Positions 1 to 6,599 of a DNA stretch of 10,509 nucleotides are shown here, piece after piece. Numbering within the stretch: the first letter of the stretch is position 1; the number at the start of each line of letters is the position of its first letter. Both the position numbers and the translations under genes were made by a program. The notes below the pieces were generated by a model, which made no database searches, was not told where the DNA came from, and saw only the letters and a list, made by a program, of their open reading frames with translations. Source of the DNA: Fidelibacterota bacterium (GTDB lineage: Bacteria > Bipolaricaulota > Bipolaricaulia > Bipolaricaulales > Bipolaricaulaceae); contig JAJRVI010000099.1 of the NCBI GenBank assembly GCA_024277405.1, positions 1-10,509 of the forward strand, read 5' to 3'.

Positions 1-194
1 AAGAGGTCGGCGAACTCCTTGCACTCCCGGGCCGCCTGGGCCACCGGCTGGAGGCCGAAGTAAGCGATCATCCACGGGGTGAAACATTCCCGCTGCTTGA
101 TCCCCATGGTGTCGAACACGCACCCGTCGGAGTCGATGCACACGAGGTAGTCCTTGGTGGGATGGAACTCCTCCAATTTCCTCCGGTAGTCCAT
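1..194 (-). CDS. HAD-superfamily hydrolase, N-terminal fragment (cut by window edge)
   Basis: The first 64 residues read from ATG at 194-192 on the minus strand, preceded by a strong Shine-Dalgarno sequence (TAAGGAGGAAGG on that strand). The fragment carries haloacid dehalogenase motif I, IDSDGCVFDTM. Asp21 would be the nucleophile that forms the aspartyl-phosphate and Asp23 the general acid/base. Such enzymes are usually cytosolic Mg-dependent phosphatases or phosphomutases. The substrate cannot be read from this fragment, because motifs II-IV and the cap domain lie beyond the left edge. The gene follows the phosphofructokinase gene on the same strand after 79 bp that contain an imperfect inverted repeat. 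A sugar-phosphate substrate is therefore plausible but only inferred. The family call is firm; the specific function is unknown. Confidence 0.8.
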   Translation of the reverse strand, partial: MDYRRKLEEFHPTKDYLVCIDSDGCVFDTMGIKQRECFTPWMIAYFGLQPVAQAARECKEFADL

Positions 195-219
195 CCTTCC
201 TCCTTATCTTATTAAGGTG

Positions 220-270
220 ATGGGTGACCGGTGATGCGTAACCGGTTCTTTCACATCACCCATGACCCAT
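220..270. repeat. Imperfect inverted repeat between pfk and the HAD gene
   Basis: Arms 220-238 and 252-270 are complementary at 15 of 19 positions around a 13-base loop. The arms are built from GGTGATG/ATGGGTGA-type units, and the palindrome ACCGGT occurs twice (227-232 and 241-246). No T-run follows on the minus strand, so this is not a canonical rho-independent terminator. It may be an intercistronic mRNA hairpin or a copy of a dispersed intergenic repeat; the window holds no second copy. Confidence 0.5.
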
Positions 271-273
271 CGC

Positions 274-1557
274 TCATTCCCTATACGCTGCGGGCACGTA
301 ATCCGGCAGTTTCTTCGGTGCGAATATCGCCTTCAGCCGCGCGAACCTGAACCTGCCCCCGACGATCGGCACGGATACCTGGTCCTCCCCCAGGAGCGGC
401 ATGGCGTAGCGCACGAACCCGTCGGTGACGTCGGTCTTGGTCTCCGAGATCCACTCCGCGGGGAAGGGCCTGTCCACCCCCGCCACCTCCTCCAGGGGGA
501 TCGTCCCGTACTCGGCGCGGTAGGCGTCACCCTCCGCCCTCCGGATGGTGACCATGTGGCCCGATATCCCCGCCGCGGCGAGCTCCACCGCCACGACCCC
601 CACGGCGTACGCCTCATCGAGATCCACCGGGGAGGCGTAGAGGATCGCGTCCCGCTGTTCGGTGCCCGGGACCTGTCCCCGGGCGAGGCCCCGGGCGGGA
701 AGGCCCACATCGTTCAGGTGGTTGACGAGGACCTGGGCCACGGTGGCCCGGGAGGAGGAGAAGGCCGCGTGGCCGAAGGCGTCTTTCCTTTCGCCCAACT
801 CCCCGAGCTTCAAGCCCTCGGATACCACCACCAATGCCCGGCCGTGCCTCCTCACCGTATCGGCGATGGAGTCGGTGATCTCTTCGAGCGATAGCCTGCA
901 TTCGGCGAGGAAAATCAAGAGGGGGAATTCCCGTTCCGGATCGGCGAGCCGGGCGGCGGCGGGGACGAACCCCACGCGCCTGCCCATGGCCTGGACCACC
1001 AGCACGGGGTCCGCCGGGGACGAGCCCCGGTTCTCCTCCTCCAGGCACTGGACCGTCCACGCCCAGTACCGCGCCACCGAGCCGTACCCGGGGGTGTGAT
1101 CGACGAGCTTCAGCTCCGGGTCGCCGAGGTCGTTGTCGATGGTCTTGGGGACCCCCACCACGGTGAGCTCATACCCTTCCTTCACCGCGGCCTCGGCCAC
1201 CCTGTGGCAGACGAGCTGCGTGTCGTTCCCCCCGATCCCGAAGAAGTATCCCACATCGTGGGCGCGGAAGACCTCCACGATCCGGCGGAGGTCCTCGTCG
1301 TGCTCGAGCTTGTAGCGGGCGGTGCCGATGGCTCCGGCGGCGGGGGTGGTGCGGAGGAGCGCGATCTCCTCGGGCGGCTGGGCGGAAAGATCGACGAGCT
1401 CCTCCCGCAGGATCCCCAGGACCCCGTGCCACGCGCCGTAGACGGTCCCGAACCTACCGGGGTAGGCGCGGGCCGCCTCCACGATCCCCCGGAGGGAGTT
1501 GTTGATCACCGGGGTCGGCCCACCGCCCATGGCGACGACCACGTTCTTGCCTCCCAA
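274..1557 (-). CDS. pfp: 6-phosphofructokinase, probably pyrophosphate-dependent
   Basis: A 427-residue PFK-family enzyme that would phosphorylate fructose 6-phosphate to fructose 1,6-bisphosphate in cytosolic glycolysis. Visible motifs are the glycine-rich N-terminus (GGGPTPVINN, residues 11-20), GGND at 109-112 where ATP enzymes have GGDG, PKTIDND at 137-143 with the catalytic Asp, MGRRVG at 191-196, SEG at 246-248 and PGTEQR at 297-302. Family knowledge: the Asp after GGN and the Lys of PKTIDND mark PPi-using enzymes, in which the reaction is near-reversible. The first Asp of GGDD is Asn here. Start: TTG at 1557-1555 follows AAAGGAGG with 5-nt spacing, better than any internal start; an ATG nine codons in would cut into the first strand. 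Length fits long bacterial PPi-PFKs. Phosphoryl donor is inferred from motifs only; ATP use cannot be excluded. Confidence 0.88.
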   Translation of the reverse strand: MGGKNVVVAMGGGPTPVINNSLRGIVEAARAYPGRFGTVYGAWHGVLGILREELVDLSAQPPEEIALLRTTPAAGAIGTARYKLEHDEDLRRIVEVFRAHDVGYFFGIGGNDTQLVCHRVAEAAVKEGYELTVVGVPKTIDNDLGDPELKLVDHTPGYGSVARYWAWTVQCLEEENRGSSPADPVLVVQAMGRRVGFVPAAARLADPEREFPLLIFLAECRLSLEEITDSIADTVRRHGRALVVVSEGLKLGELGERKDAFGHAAFSSSRATVAQVLVNHLNDVGLPARGLARGQVPGTEQRDAILYASPVDLDEAYAVGVVAVELAAAGISGHMVTIRRAEGDAYRAEYGTIPLEEVAGVDRPFPAEWISETKTDVTDGFVRYAMPLLGEDQVSVPIVGGRFRFARLKAIFAPKKLPDYVPAAYRE

Positions 1558-1570
1558 CGCCCCCTCCTTT
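1558..1570 (-). promoter_or_regulatory. Ribosome binding site that fixes the TTG start of the phosphofructokinase
   Basis: On the minus strand AAAGGAGG (1570-1563) lies five bases upstream of TTG at 1557-1555. No ATG or GTG in this frame is as well placed, so the rare TTG start is preferred. Confidence 0.7.
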
Positions 1571-1672
1571 CCGACCCCTTATGATGCCGCGTCGCTCGCT
1601 CTTTGCAAACATTTCCAAAGAGGAGAGGCCGGCTTGTCCATGACCGATACGCGATGTCCACTGTTTTTAGGT

Positions 1673-1693
1673 CCGTCGAAACCGCTTCGTCGG
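1673..1693. other. Short hairpin in the pfk-dnaB divergent spacer
   Basis: CCGTCGAA (1673-1680) pairs with TTCGTCGG (1686-1693) around ACCGC with one T-T mismatch, followed by the palindrome GGGGCCCC (1695-1702). There is no T-run, so it is not a terminator. It could be a protein-binding site or part of a leader; function unknown. Confidence 0.3.
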
Positions 1694-1717
1694 GGGGGCC
1701 CCATCCCCTCGACGTGC

Positions 1718-1748
1718 TTTTCCCCAGGATTTCCACAAGTTATCAACA
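1718..1748 (+). promoter_or_regulatory. Three phased DnaA-box-like 9-mers upstream of dnaB
   Basis: TTTTCCCCA (1718-1726), ATTTCCACA (1729-1737) and TTATCAACA (1740-1748) are direct repeats at an exact 11-bp pitch. Compared with the DnaA box consensus TTATCCACA they carry two, two and one mismatches. They lie in the divergent spacer 58-88 bp upstream of the dnaB ATG. They could bind DnaA to regulate dnaB or belong to a replication origin. Both readings are inferences from sequence similarity and spacing. Confidence 0.5.
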
Positions 1749-1805
1749 GTTCTAACAATTGTCCCCTTGTCCGTCCGCGAGGAGCGGGGGTATGATGGTG
1801 GTGCG

Positions 1806-2921
1806 ATGGCGGAGGAGCGGGCTGAAGAATTAAGACCCATTCCTAAAAATCGTGAAGCCGAACAGGTAGTGCTGGGCTGTGCCATGCTCGAGCCGGCCCA
1901 AACCCTTCCCACCCTGGTCTCGCTCCTCAAGCCGTCCCATTTCTACTTCCCCGCTCACCGGGAGATCTACAAGGCCATCCTCTCCCTCTACGAACACGGA
2001 AAGCTCCCCGACTTCATCACCGTCTCCAACTACCTTGAGGAGATCGGGAAACTCGAGAAGGTCGGGGGGAGGAGTTACCTCGCGGAGCTCATCTCCCGGG
2101 TCCCCACGGTGACGGCGTTGGAGCACTACGCGGAGATCGTCCGCACCAAGGCCCTGCGCCGATCCCTCATCGAGGGCGGGGGGAGGATCATGGAACTGGG
2201 CTACCGGGAGGACATCCCCGTGAACGAGGCCCTCGACCGCGCCGAAGGGGTGATCTTCGAGATCGCCCAGCGGGAAACGGCGAAGGACTACGTGCTCCTG
2301 CGGGACTTCCTCTATGAACACATGGAACACCTAGAGGAGCTCCACCGCGACCCCAAGCGTCACCCGGTGCGGGCGATCTCCACGGGGTTCGCCGAATTCG
2401 ATGCCAGGATCGGGGGATTCCGCCCGGCGGAGTTCATCGTGATCGCCGGCCGGCCCGGTATGGGAAAGACCTCCTTCGTGCTGACGCTGCTGCGCCATAT
2501 CGCGGTGGAGCAGAAGAAGAGGGTGGCCATCTTCTCGCTGGAGATGACCCGGGAACAACTCCTCGAACGCCTCCTGTGCGCTGAAGCCAAGGTGGACCTA
2601 CATCGACTGCGTTCGGGGTACCTCCCGCCCCCAAAGTGGGCCGCTCTGGCGGAGGCCGCCAGCCACCTACACGAGTCGGTGATCCTCATCGATGATAGCC
2701 CTTCCACCACCGTCCTCGAGATCAAGGCGAAGTCGCGCCGCATGGCCATGGAATACGGGCTGGACCTCGTGATCATCGACTACCTCCAGCTCGTGGACGC
2801 CGGGATCCGGGCCGACGTACGTGAACAGGAAATCGCCTATATCTCCCGTTCCCTCAAATCGCTGGCCCGGGAGCTCGAGATACCGGTGATCGCTTGTTCC
2901 CAACTCAACCGCGCCGTGTAG
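1806..2921 (+). CDS. dnaB: Replicative DNA helicase DnaB, truncated by an in-frame amber codon
   Basis: DnaB is the hexameric 5'-3' helicase that unwinds the replication fork. This frame shows the N-terminal helical domain (about residues 8-110), a linker, and the RecA-like ATPase from TGF at 193-195, with Walker A GRPGMGKT at 215-222, Walker B ending in IIDY near 325, and the SQLNRAV motif just before the stop. TAG at 2919-2921 (codon 372) ends it at 371 residues, whereas the family is usually about 440-470. The same frame continues without another lesion to TGA at 3165-3167 and encodes the missing C-terminus, giving 453 codons overall. The TAG sits where homologues usually have Glu (NRAVE-R), so one G-to-T change explains it. 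ATG at 1806 is chosen because similarity begins just after it. TTG at 1767 is an alternative adding 13 unlikely residues; neither start has a well-spaced Shine-Dalgarno. Confidence 0.9.
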   Translation: MAEERAEELRPIPKNREAEQVVLGCAMLEPAQTLPTLVSLLKPSHFYFPAHREIYKAILSLYEHGKLPDFITVSNYLEEIGKLEKVGGRSYLAELISRVPTVTALEHYAEIVRTKALRRSLIEGGGRIMELGYREDIPVNEALDRAEGVIFEIAQRETAKDYVLLRDFLYEHMEHLEELHRDPKRHPVRAISTGFAEFDARIGGFRPAEFIVIAGRPGMGKTSFVLTLLRHIAVEQKKRVAIFSLEMTREQLLERLLCAEAKVDLHRLRSGYLPPPKWAALAEAASHLHESVILIDDSPSTTVLEIKAKSRRMAMEYGLDLVIIDYLQLVDAGIRADVREQEIAYISRSLKSLARELEIPVIACSQLNRAV

Positions 2922-3167
2922 CGACGCGAGAACAAGCGCCCCCAGCTGTCCGACCTGCGCGAATCCGGGGCGATCGAGCAGGACGCGGACCTGGTGGTCT
3001 TCATCCACCGACCGGACTATTACGAGGGGGAACGGGGCAATACCATCTCCGAGACCGAGATCATCATCGCCAAACAGCGGAACGGACCATTGGGCACATT
3101 CCGCTTGCATTTCCACAAATCATATGCCACATTCTATGAGCCGGCTAAAGAGGAAGTGCCCTTCTGA
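2922..3167 (+). pseudogene. dnaB: C-terminal remainder of DnaB after the amber codon
   Basis: These 81 codons continue the dnaB frame directly after TAG. They encode the typical last part of the helicase ATPase: KRPQLSDLRESGAIEQDADL, which in the family includes the Lys/Arg pair acting across the subunit interface (KR at 377-378 of the joined numbering), then the YY motif and IIIAKQRNGP, ending EEVPF. Conservation is excellent and no further stop or frameshift is present. No convincing start codon with a ribosome binding site precedes it, so independent translation is unlikely. It is either the dead end of a broken gene, part of a protein made by readthrough, or intact DNA carrying one sequencing error. 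Confidence 0.85.
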
Positions 3168-3190
3168 AACCAAAGGACGAAGGAGGGAGC

Positions 3191-3568
3191 ATGGTTCCAC
3201 AGGATCTGCTCTATACCGAAAGCCACGAGTGGGTCAAAGTTGAGGACGGAACGGCCCGCGTGGGCATAACCGATTACGCCCAGAAGAAGCTGGGCGACGT
3301 GGTATACGTGGAGCTCCCCGATGTGGGGAAAAAGGTGAAACGCGGCGACGTGGTCGTCACCGTGGAGTCGGTGAAGGCGGCGGAATCCGTCTACGCCCCC
3401 TTGTCGGGCGAGGTAGCGGAGGTGAACCGGGAGCTCATCTCCTCGCCGGGGATCATAAACCAGGACCCCTACGGTAAGGGGTGGCTCATCGTCATCAAGC
3501 TGGAGGACAGGGGAGAGCTCGAGGGGCTCCTCGACCCGGCCGCCTACGGGAAGCTCGTGGGAGAGTGA
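3191..3568 (+). CDS. gcvH: Glycine cleavage system H protein
   Basis: A 125-residue lipoyl carrier protein that shuttles the aminomethyl group from the P protein to the T protein, then to dihydrolipoamide dehydrogenase. The lipoylation motif ESVKAAESVYAP is plain, with Lys62 as the attachment site; length matches the family (about 125-130). ATG at 3191 follows AGGAGGG with ideal spacing. It begins 23 bp after the dnaB frame ends and its stop TGA overlaps the gcvPA start (TGATG), so it is the first gene of a coupled gcvH-gcvPA-gcvPB unit. No glycine-riboswitch-like aptamer fits in the 23-bp gap; transcription must come through dnaB or from a promoter inside it. gcvT is absent from the window. 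Confidence 0.97.
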   Translation: MVPQDLLYTESHEWVKVEDGTARVGITDYAQKKLGDVVYVELPDVGKKVKRGDVVVTVESVKAAESVYAPLSGEVAEVNRELISSPGIINQDPYGKGWLIVIKLEDRGELEGLLDPAAYGKLVGE

Positions 3569-4875
3569 TGGAGTACATTCCCCACACGCCCGCGGACATC
3601 GAGAGGATGCTCCGGGCCGTTGGGGTCGAGGATATAGAGGATCTGTTCTCGGATATACCCGCGGAAATCCGCGGCCGTTACGAACCTCTGGGGCTGGAAC
3701 CCTCCCCCGAGCCCGAAGTGAGGAGGGAGCTTGAGCGCCTCGCCGCGCGGAACCGAAGGCTCGTCCCGTTCGTGGGCCTCGGCCTCTACGACCACTATAT
3801 CCCCGCGGTGGTGAACGAGCTCGCCTCCCGCTCCGAATTCTACACCGCCTATACCCCGTACCAGGCGGAGATCTCCCAGGGGACGCTCACGTGGATGTTC
3901 GAGTACCAGACGATGATCTGTGAGCTCACCGGGATGGAGGTGGCCAACGCCTCCATGTACGACGGGGGGACGGCCCTGGCGGAGGCGATCCTCATGGCCC
4001 GGCGGGCCGTGGGCGGGGACAAGGTCCTGATCCCCCGGTCCCTGAACCCGTTCCACCGGGAGGTAGTGGAGACCTACTGCCGGGGCGCCGGGATCGGGGT
4101 GGTGGAGGTCCCCTACGACGAGGAGGGGCGGCTCGCCCTCGCGGACGTGCCCCCGGGCACCGCCGCCCTGGTGGTGCAGCAACCGAACGGCCTCGGGATT
4201 ATCGAGGACCTGCGGGGGCTCAAGGAACGCCTGGGGGATGCGTTCCTCATCGTCTCCGTCTACCCCATCGCCCTGGGGGTGCTCGAGCCCCCGGGGAGCT
4301 TCGGGGCGGACATCGTGGTGGGCGAGGGGCAACCCCTGGGAAATCCCCTCTCATTCGGGGGGCCGCTTCTGGGGATCTTCGCCACGCGGAGGGAGTACGT
4401 CAGGATGATGCCCGGCCGGGTCTCGGGGCGCACGGTGGACGCGGGGGGAAAGGAGGGCTACGTCATGACCCTTCAGACCCGGGAGCAGCACATTCGCAGG
4501 GAACGCGCCACCTCCAACATCTGCACCAACTCCGCCCTCTGCGCGCTGCGAGCTACCATCTACCTCGCCGCTCTGGGGCCGGAGGGGTTGCGGCGGGTGG
4601 CTCTGCTCTGTCTCGAGCGGGCCCATGACCTGGCGGAAGATATCCGGGAGATCCCCGGGTTCGAGCTCGCCCTTAACGGCCCCTTCTTCAACGAGTTCGC
4701 CGTGCGCTGTCCCGACCCGGAGCGCACGGTGGAGAAGCTCTACCGTCGCGGATTCGCCGTCGCTCCCCCGAAGGTCGCGGAGCGGATGGGGCTCCCGGAC
4801 GCCTTTCTCGTCGCCGTCACCGAGAAGAGGAGCGAGGCGGAGCTCGTGGGGTTCCTCGAGACGCTGCGGGGGTGA
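3568..4875 (+). CDS. gcvPA: Glycine dehydrogenase (decarboxylating) subunit 1
   Basis: The N-terminal half of the split P protein, 435 residues. With GcvPB it forms the PLP enzyme that decarboxylates glycine and passes the aminomethyl group to lipoyl-GcvH. Family signatures are clear: AYTPYQAEISQGTLTWMFEY at 94-113, SMYDGGTALAEA at 129-140, then FGGPLLGIFATRREYVRMMP, QTREQHIRRERATSNICTNS and a C-terminal alpha/beta region. ATG at 3568 shares its A with the gcvH stop TGA, pointing to translational coupling. The frame is also open upstream inside gcvH, but those residues do not resemble the family. The PLP lysine is in the partner subunit, as expected for this half. Split P proteins are typical of many Firmicutes, Thermotogae, archaea and other lineages, unlike the single large GcvP of E. 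coli. Confidence 0.96.
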   Translation: MEYIPHTPADIERMLRAVGVEDIEDLFSDIPAEIRGRYEPLGLEPSPEPEVRRELERLAARNRRLVPFVGLGLYDHYIPAVVNELASRSEFYTAYTPYQAEISQGTLTWMFEYQTMICELTGMEVANASMYDGGTALAEAILMARRAVGGDKVLIPRSLNPFHREVVETYCRGAGIGVVEVPYDEEGRLALADVPPGTAALVVQQPNGLGIIEDLRGLKERLGDAFLIVSVYPIALGVLEPPGSFGADIVVGEGQPLGNPLSFGGPLLGIFATRREYVRMMPGRVSGRTVDAGGKEGYVMTLQTREQHIRRERATSNICTNSALCALRATIYLAALGPEGLRRVALLCLERAHDLAEDIREIPGFELALNGPFFNEFAVRCPDPERTVEKLYRRGFAVAPPKVAERMGLPDAFLVAVTEKRSEAELVGFLETLRG

Positions 4876-4878
4876 GGG

Positions 4879-6330
4879 ATGGGAACGATCTACCACAGGG
4901 GGAAACGGGGGAGGAGGGCCACTTCCTGGCCGGAGACGGTGCGTCCCCCGGAGGAGCTCCTGGCCTATATCCCGGAGGAGGCGCGTCGGAAGGGGCTCCC
5001 CTGGCTCCCGGAGGTCTCCCAGGTGGAGCTGGTGCGCCACTACACCGCGCTTTCCCGTATGAACTACGGCGTTGACACCGGGTTTTATCCGCTCGGCTCA
5101 TGCACCATGAAGTACAACCCCAAGCTCCACGAGGAGCTCGCCCGGCACCCGGGGTTCGCGGACCTCCATCCTCTCTTCCCCGAGGAAGCAGTCCAGGGGA
5201 TCCTCGAGCTTCTGTGGCGGCTGGGGGCACTCCTCAAGGGGATCGCGGGGATGCCGGGGATAACCCTCCAGCCCGCCGCCGGGGCCCACGGGGAGCTCAC
5301 GGGGATGCTTCTCATCAAGAGGTACTTCGAGGCCAGGGGGGAGCTCGAGCGGCGCAAGGTGATCCTCCTCCCCGATTCCGCCCACGGGACCAACCCCGCC
5401 TCGGCGGCCATGGCCGGCTTCAAGGTGGTGCCCATCCCCTCCAACGAGCACGGCACCGTGGACCTCAGAGCCCTGGAGGAACGACTGAGCGAGGAGGTGG
5501 CGGGGATCATGCTCACCGTCCCCAACACCCTGGGGATCTTCGAGCGTGACATCCTGCGTATCACCGAGATGGTCCACGAGGTAGGCGGGCTCTGCTACTT
5601 CGACGGGGCGAACCTGAACGCCTTCCTGGGGCGGGCCCGGCCCGGGGACATGGGGGCCGACATCTTCCACTTCAACCTCCACAAGACCTTCTCCACCCCC
5701 CACGGGGGCGGCGGCCCCGGCGCGGGCCCCCTGGCGGTCTCCGAACCGCTCCTCCCCTACCTCCCCGTCCCACGGATCGTGAAGGAGGGCGACCGCTTCC
5801 GGCTCGCCTACGACCTCCCCGAATCCATCGGCAGGGTCCATCCCTTCTTCGGGAACGTGCTCGTGATGATGAAGGCCCTGGCCTACATCCTGACCCTGGG
5901 GGACGAAGGCCTGCGGGAGGTGTCGGCGGGGGCGGTCCTGGCGGCGAACTATCTGCGGGTGCGGCTGCGCGATGTATACGCCGTCCCCTACGATGGCCTC
6001 TGCAAGCACGAGTTCGTGGCCTCCACGGCGAACCTGGGCGTCAAGGCCCGGGACGTGGCCAAGCGCCTGATCGACTACGGCTTCCATCCCCCCACGGTGT
6101 ACTTCCCCCTCATCGTGGAGGAGGCGCTGATGGTCGAACCCACGGAGACAGAGCCCCTGGAGACCCTGGACGCCTTCGTGGAGGCGATGCGGCGGATCGC
6201 CGCGGAAGCCCGGGAAAACCCAGCGCTACTGGCGGAGGCTCCCCACAAGGCACCGGTGCGCCGGCTGGACGAGGTCAAAGCGGCCCGGGAGCCGGTCCTC
6301 CGCGAGAACCCCCCTGTTTCCCCAGGCTGA
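4879..6330 (+). CDS. gcvPB: Glycine dehydrogenase (decarboxylating) subunit 2
   Basis: The C-terminal, PLP-binding half of the split P protein, 483 residues, matching the usual length. Motifs include NYGVDTGFYPLGSCTMKYNP near the N-terminus, LQPAAGAHGELTG, DSAHGTNPASAAMAGF, DGANLNAF and the cofactor-lysine region NLHKTFSTPHGGGGPG, with Lys269 forming the internal aldimine. ATG at 4879 starts three bases after the gcvPA stop, and GGGGGTGAGGG just upstream, overlapping the end of gcvPA, can serve as ribosome binding site. Together with GcvH and GcvPA it can run glycine cleavage, or glycine synthesis as in reductive-glycine-type metabolism. Direction cannot be read from the sequence. T and L proteins must be encoded elsewhere if the system is complete. 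Confidence 0.97.
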   Translation: MGTIYHRGKRGRRATSWPETVRPPEELLAYIPEEARRKGLPWLPEVSQVELVRHYTALSRMNYGVDTGFYPLGSCTMKYNPKLHEELARHPGFADLHPLFPEEAVQGILELLWRLGALLKGIAGMPGITLQPAAGAHGELTGMLLIKRYFEARGELERRKVILLPDSAHGTNPASAAMAGFKVVPIPSNEHGTVDLRALEERLSEEVAGIMLTVPNTLGIFERDILRITEMVHEVGGLCYFDGANLNAFLGRARPGDMGADIFHFNLHKTFSTPHGGGGPGAGPLAVSEPLLPYLPVPRIVKEGDRFRLAYDLPESIGRVHPFFGNVLVMMKALAYILTLGDEGLREVSAGAVLAANYLRVRLRDVYAVPYDGLCKHEFVASTANLGVKARDVAKRLIDYGFHPPTVYFPLIVEEALMVEPTETEPLETLDAFVEAMRRIAAEARENPALLAEAPHKAPVRRLDEVKAAREPVLRENPPVSPG

Positions 6331-6345
6331 GGGGCGCCCCACGAT

Positions 6346-6374
6346 AAAAAACGCCGGACCGGTTGGTCCGGCGT
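6346..6374 (-). terminator. Rho-independent terminator at the end of the rpmF unit
   Basis: A perfect 10-bp stem, ACGCCGGACC (6351-6360) with GGTCCGGCGT (6365-6374) around GGTT. On the minus strand it is followed by six T (complement of 6346-6351), giving a classic terminator 23 bp beyond the rpmF stop. On the plus strand the tail is only CTTCC, so it is weaker for the converging gcvPB transcript. A separate perfect palindrome GGGGCGCCCC lies at 6331-6340 directly after the gcvPB stop. Confidence 0.85.
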
Positions 6375-6397
6375 CTTCCGCTAGCGGAGAAGCGGGG

Positions 6398-6589
6398 CTA
6401 TTCCTTCTTCTGCTTCTTCGCCACGATCTCCATCCCGTTGTAGTAGCCGCAGTGGGGACAGACCCGGTGAGGGAGCTTCAGCTCGTGGCAGTGGGGGCAC
6501 TCCATCGCCGGGGGCATATGTGCGTGCCAATGGGTGCGCCGCAGGCGCACCTCGCGGTGCGACCGGCGACATTTAGGGACCGCTGCCAT
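6398..6589 (-). CDS. rpmF: 50S ribosomal protein L32, zinc-ribbon form
   Basis: A 63-residue protein with the bL32 pattern: MAAVPK at the N-terminus, RRTHW, then the zinc ribbon CPHC (31-34) and CPHC (44-47) with LPHRVCPHCGYYNG, and a basic tail KKQKKE. All four zinc-binding cysteines are present, so this is the zinc-requiring (C+) form. ATG at 6589-6587 has the strong ribosome binding site TTAAGGAGGAG overlapping the dtd stop; the gap to dtd is 10 bp. It ends in TAG, showing that amber works as a stop in this genome. It lies last in the tRNA-rnhA-dtd-rpmF array. In many bacteria rpmF is instead followed by plsX and fatty-acid genes; here a terminator follows. Confidence 0.96.
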   Translation of the reverse strand: MAAVPKCRRSHREVRLRRTHWHAHMPPAMECPHCHELKLPHRVCPHCGYYNGMEIVAKKQKKE

Positions 6590-6599
6590 TTTCTCCTCC

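Noticed and set aside
2890..2960. Intein or insertion at the SQLNRAV motif of dnaB
   Set aside because: No extra sequence is present; only a single codon differs from the expected protein.
2894..3167. A frameshift or a different overlapping gene at the end of dnaB
   Set aside because: The conserved C-terminal DnaB residues continue in exactly the same frame after TAG; the other open frame there has no family resemblance.
3168..3190. Glycine riboswitch before gcvH
   Set aside because: The gap is 23 bp and upstream sequence is coding; no aptamer-sized structure fits.
3481..3567. Upstream extension of gcvPA into gcvH
   Set aside because: The frame is open, but the residues are out-of-frame gcvH sequence and the family N-terminus begins at ATG 3568.
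5098..6087. Long minus-strand frame opposite gcvPB (and similar ones opposite pfk, gcvPA and the binding protein)
   Set aside because: GC-rich coding DNA gives long antisense frames; these are rich in Gly, Arg, Pro and His, lack ribosome binding sites and match no family.
6331..6340. GGGGCGCCCC as terminator of gcvPB
   Set aside because: It is a perfect palindrome without loop space or T-run; the neighbouring 6351-6374 hairpin is the better structure, and it favours the minus strand.
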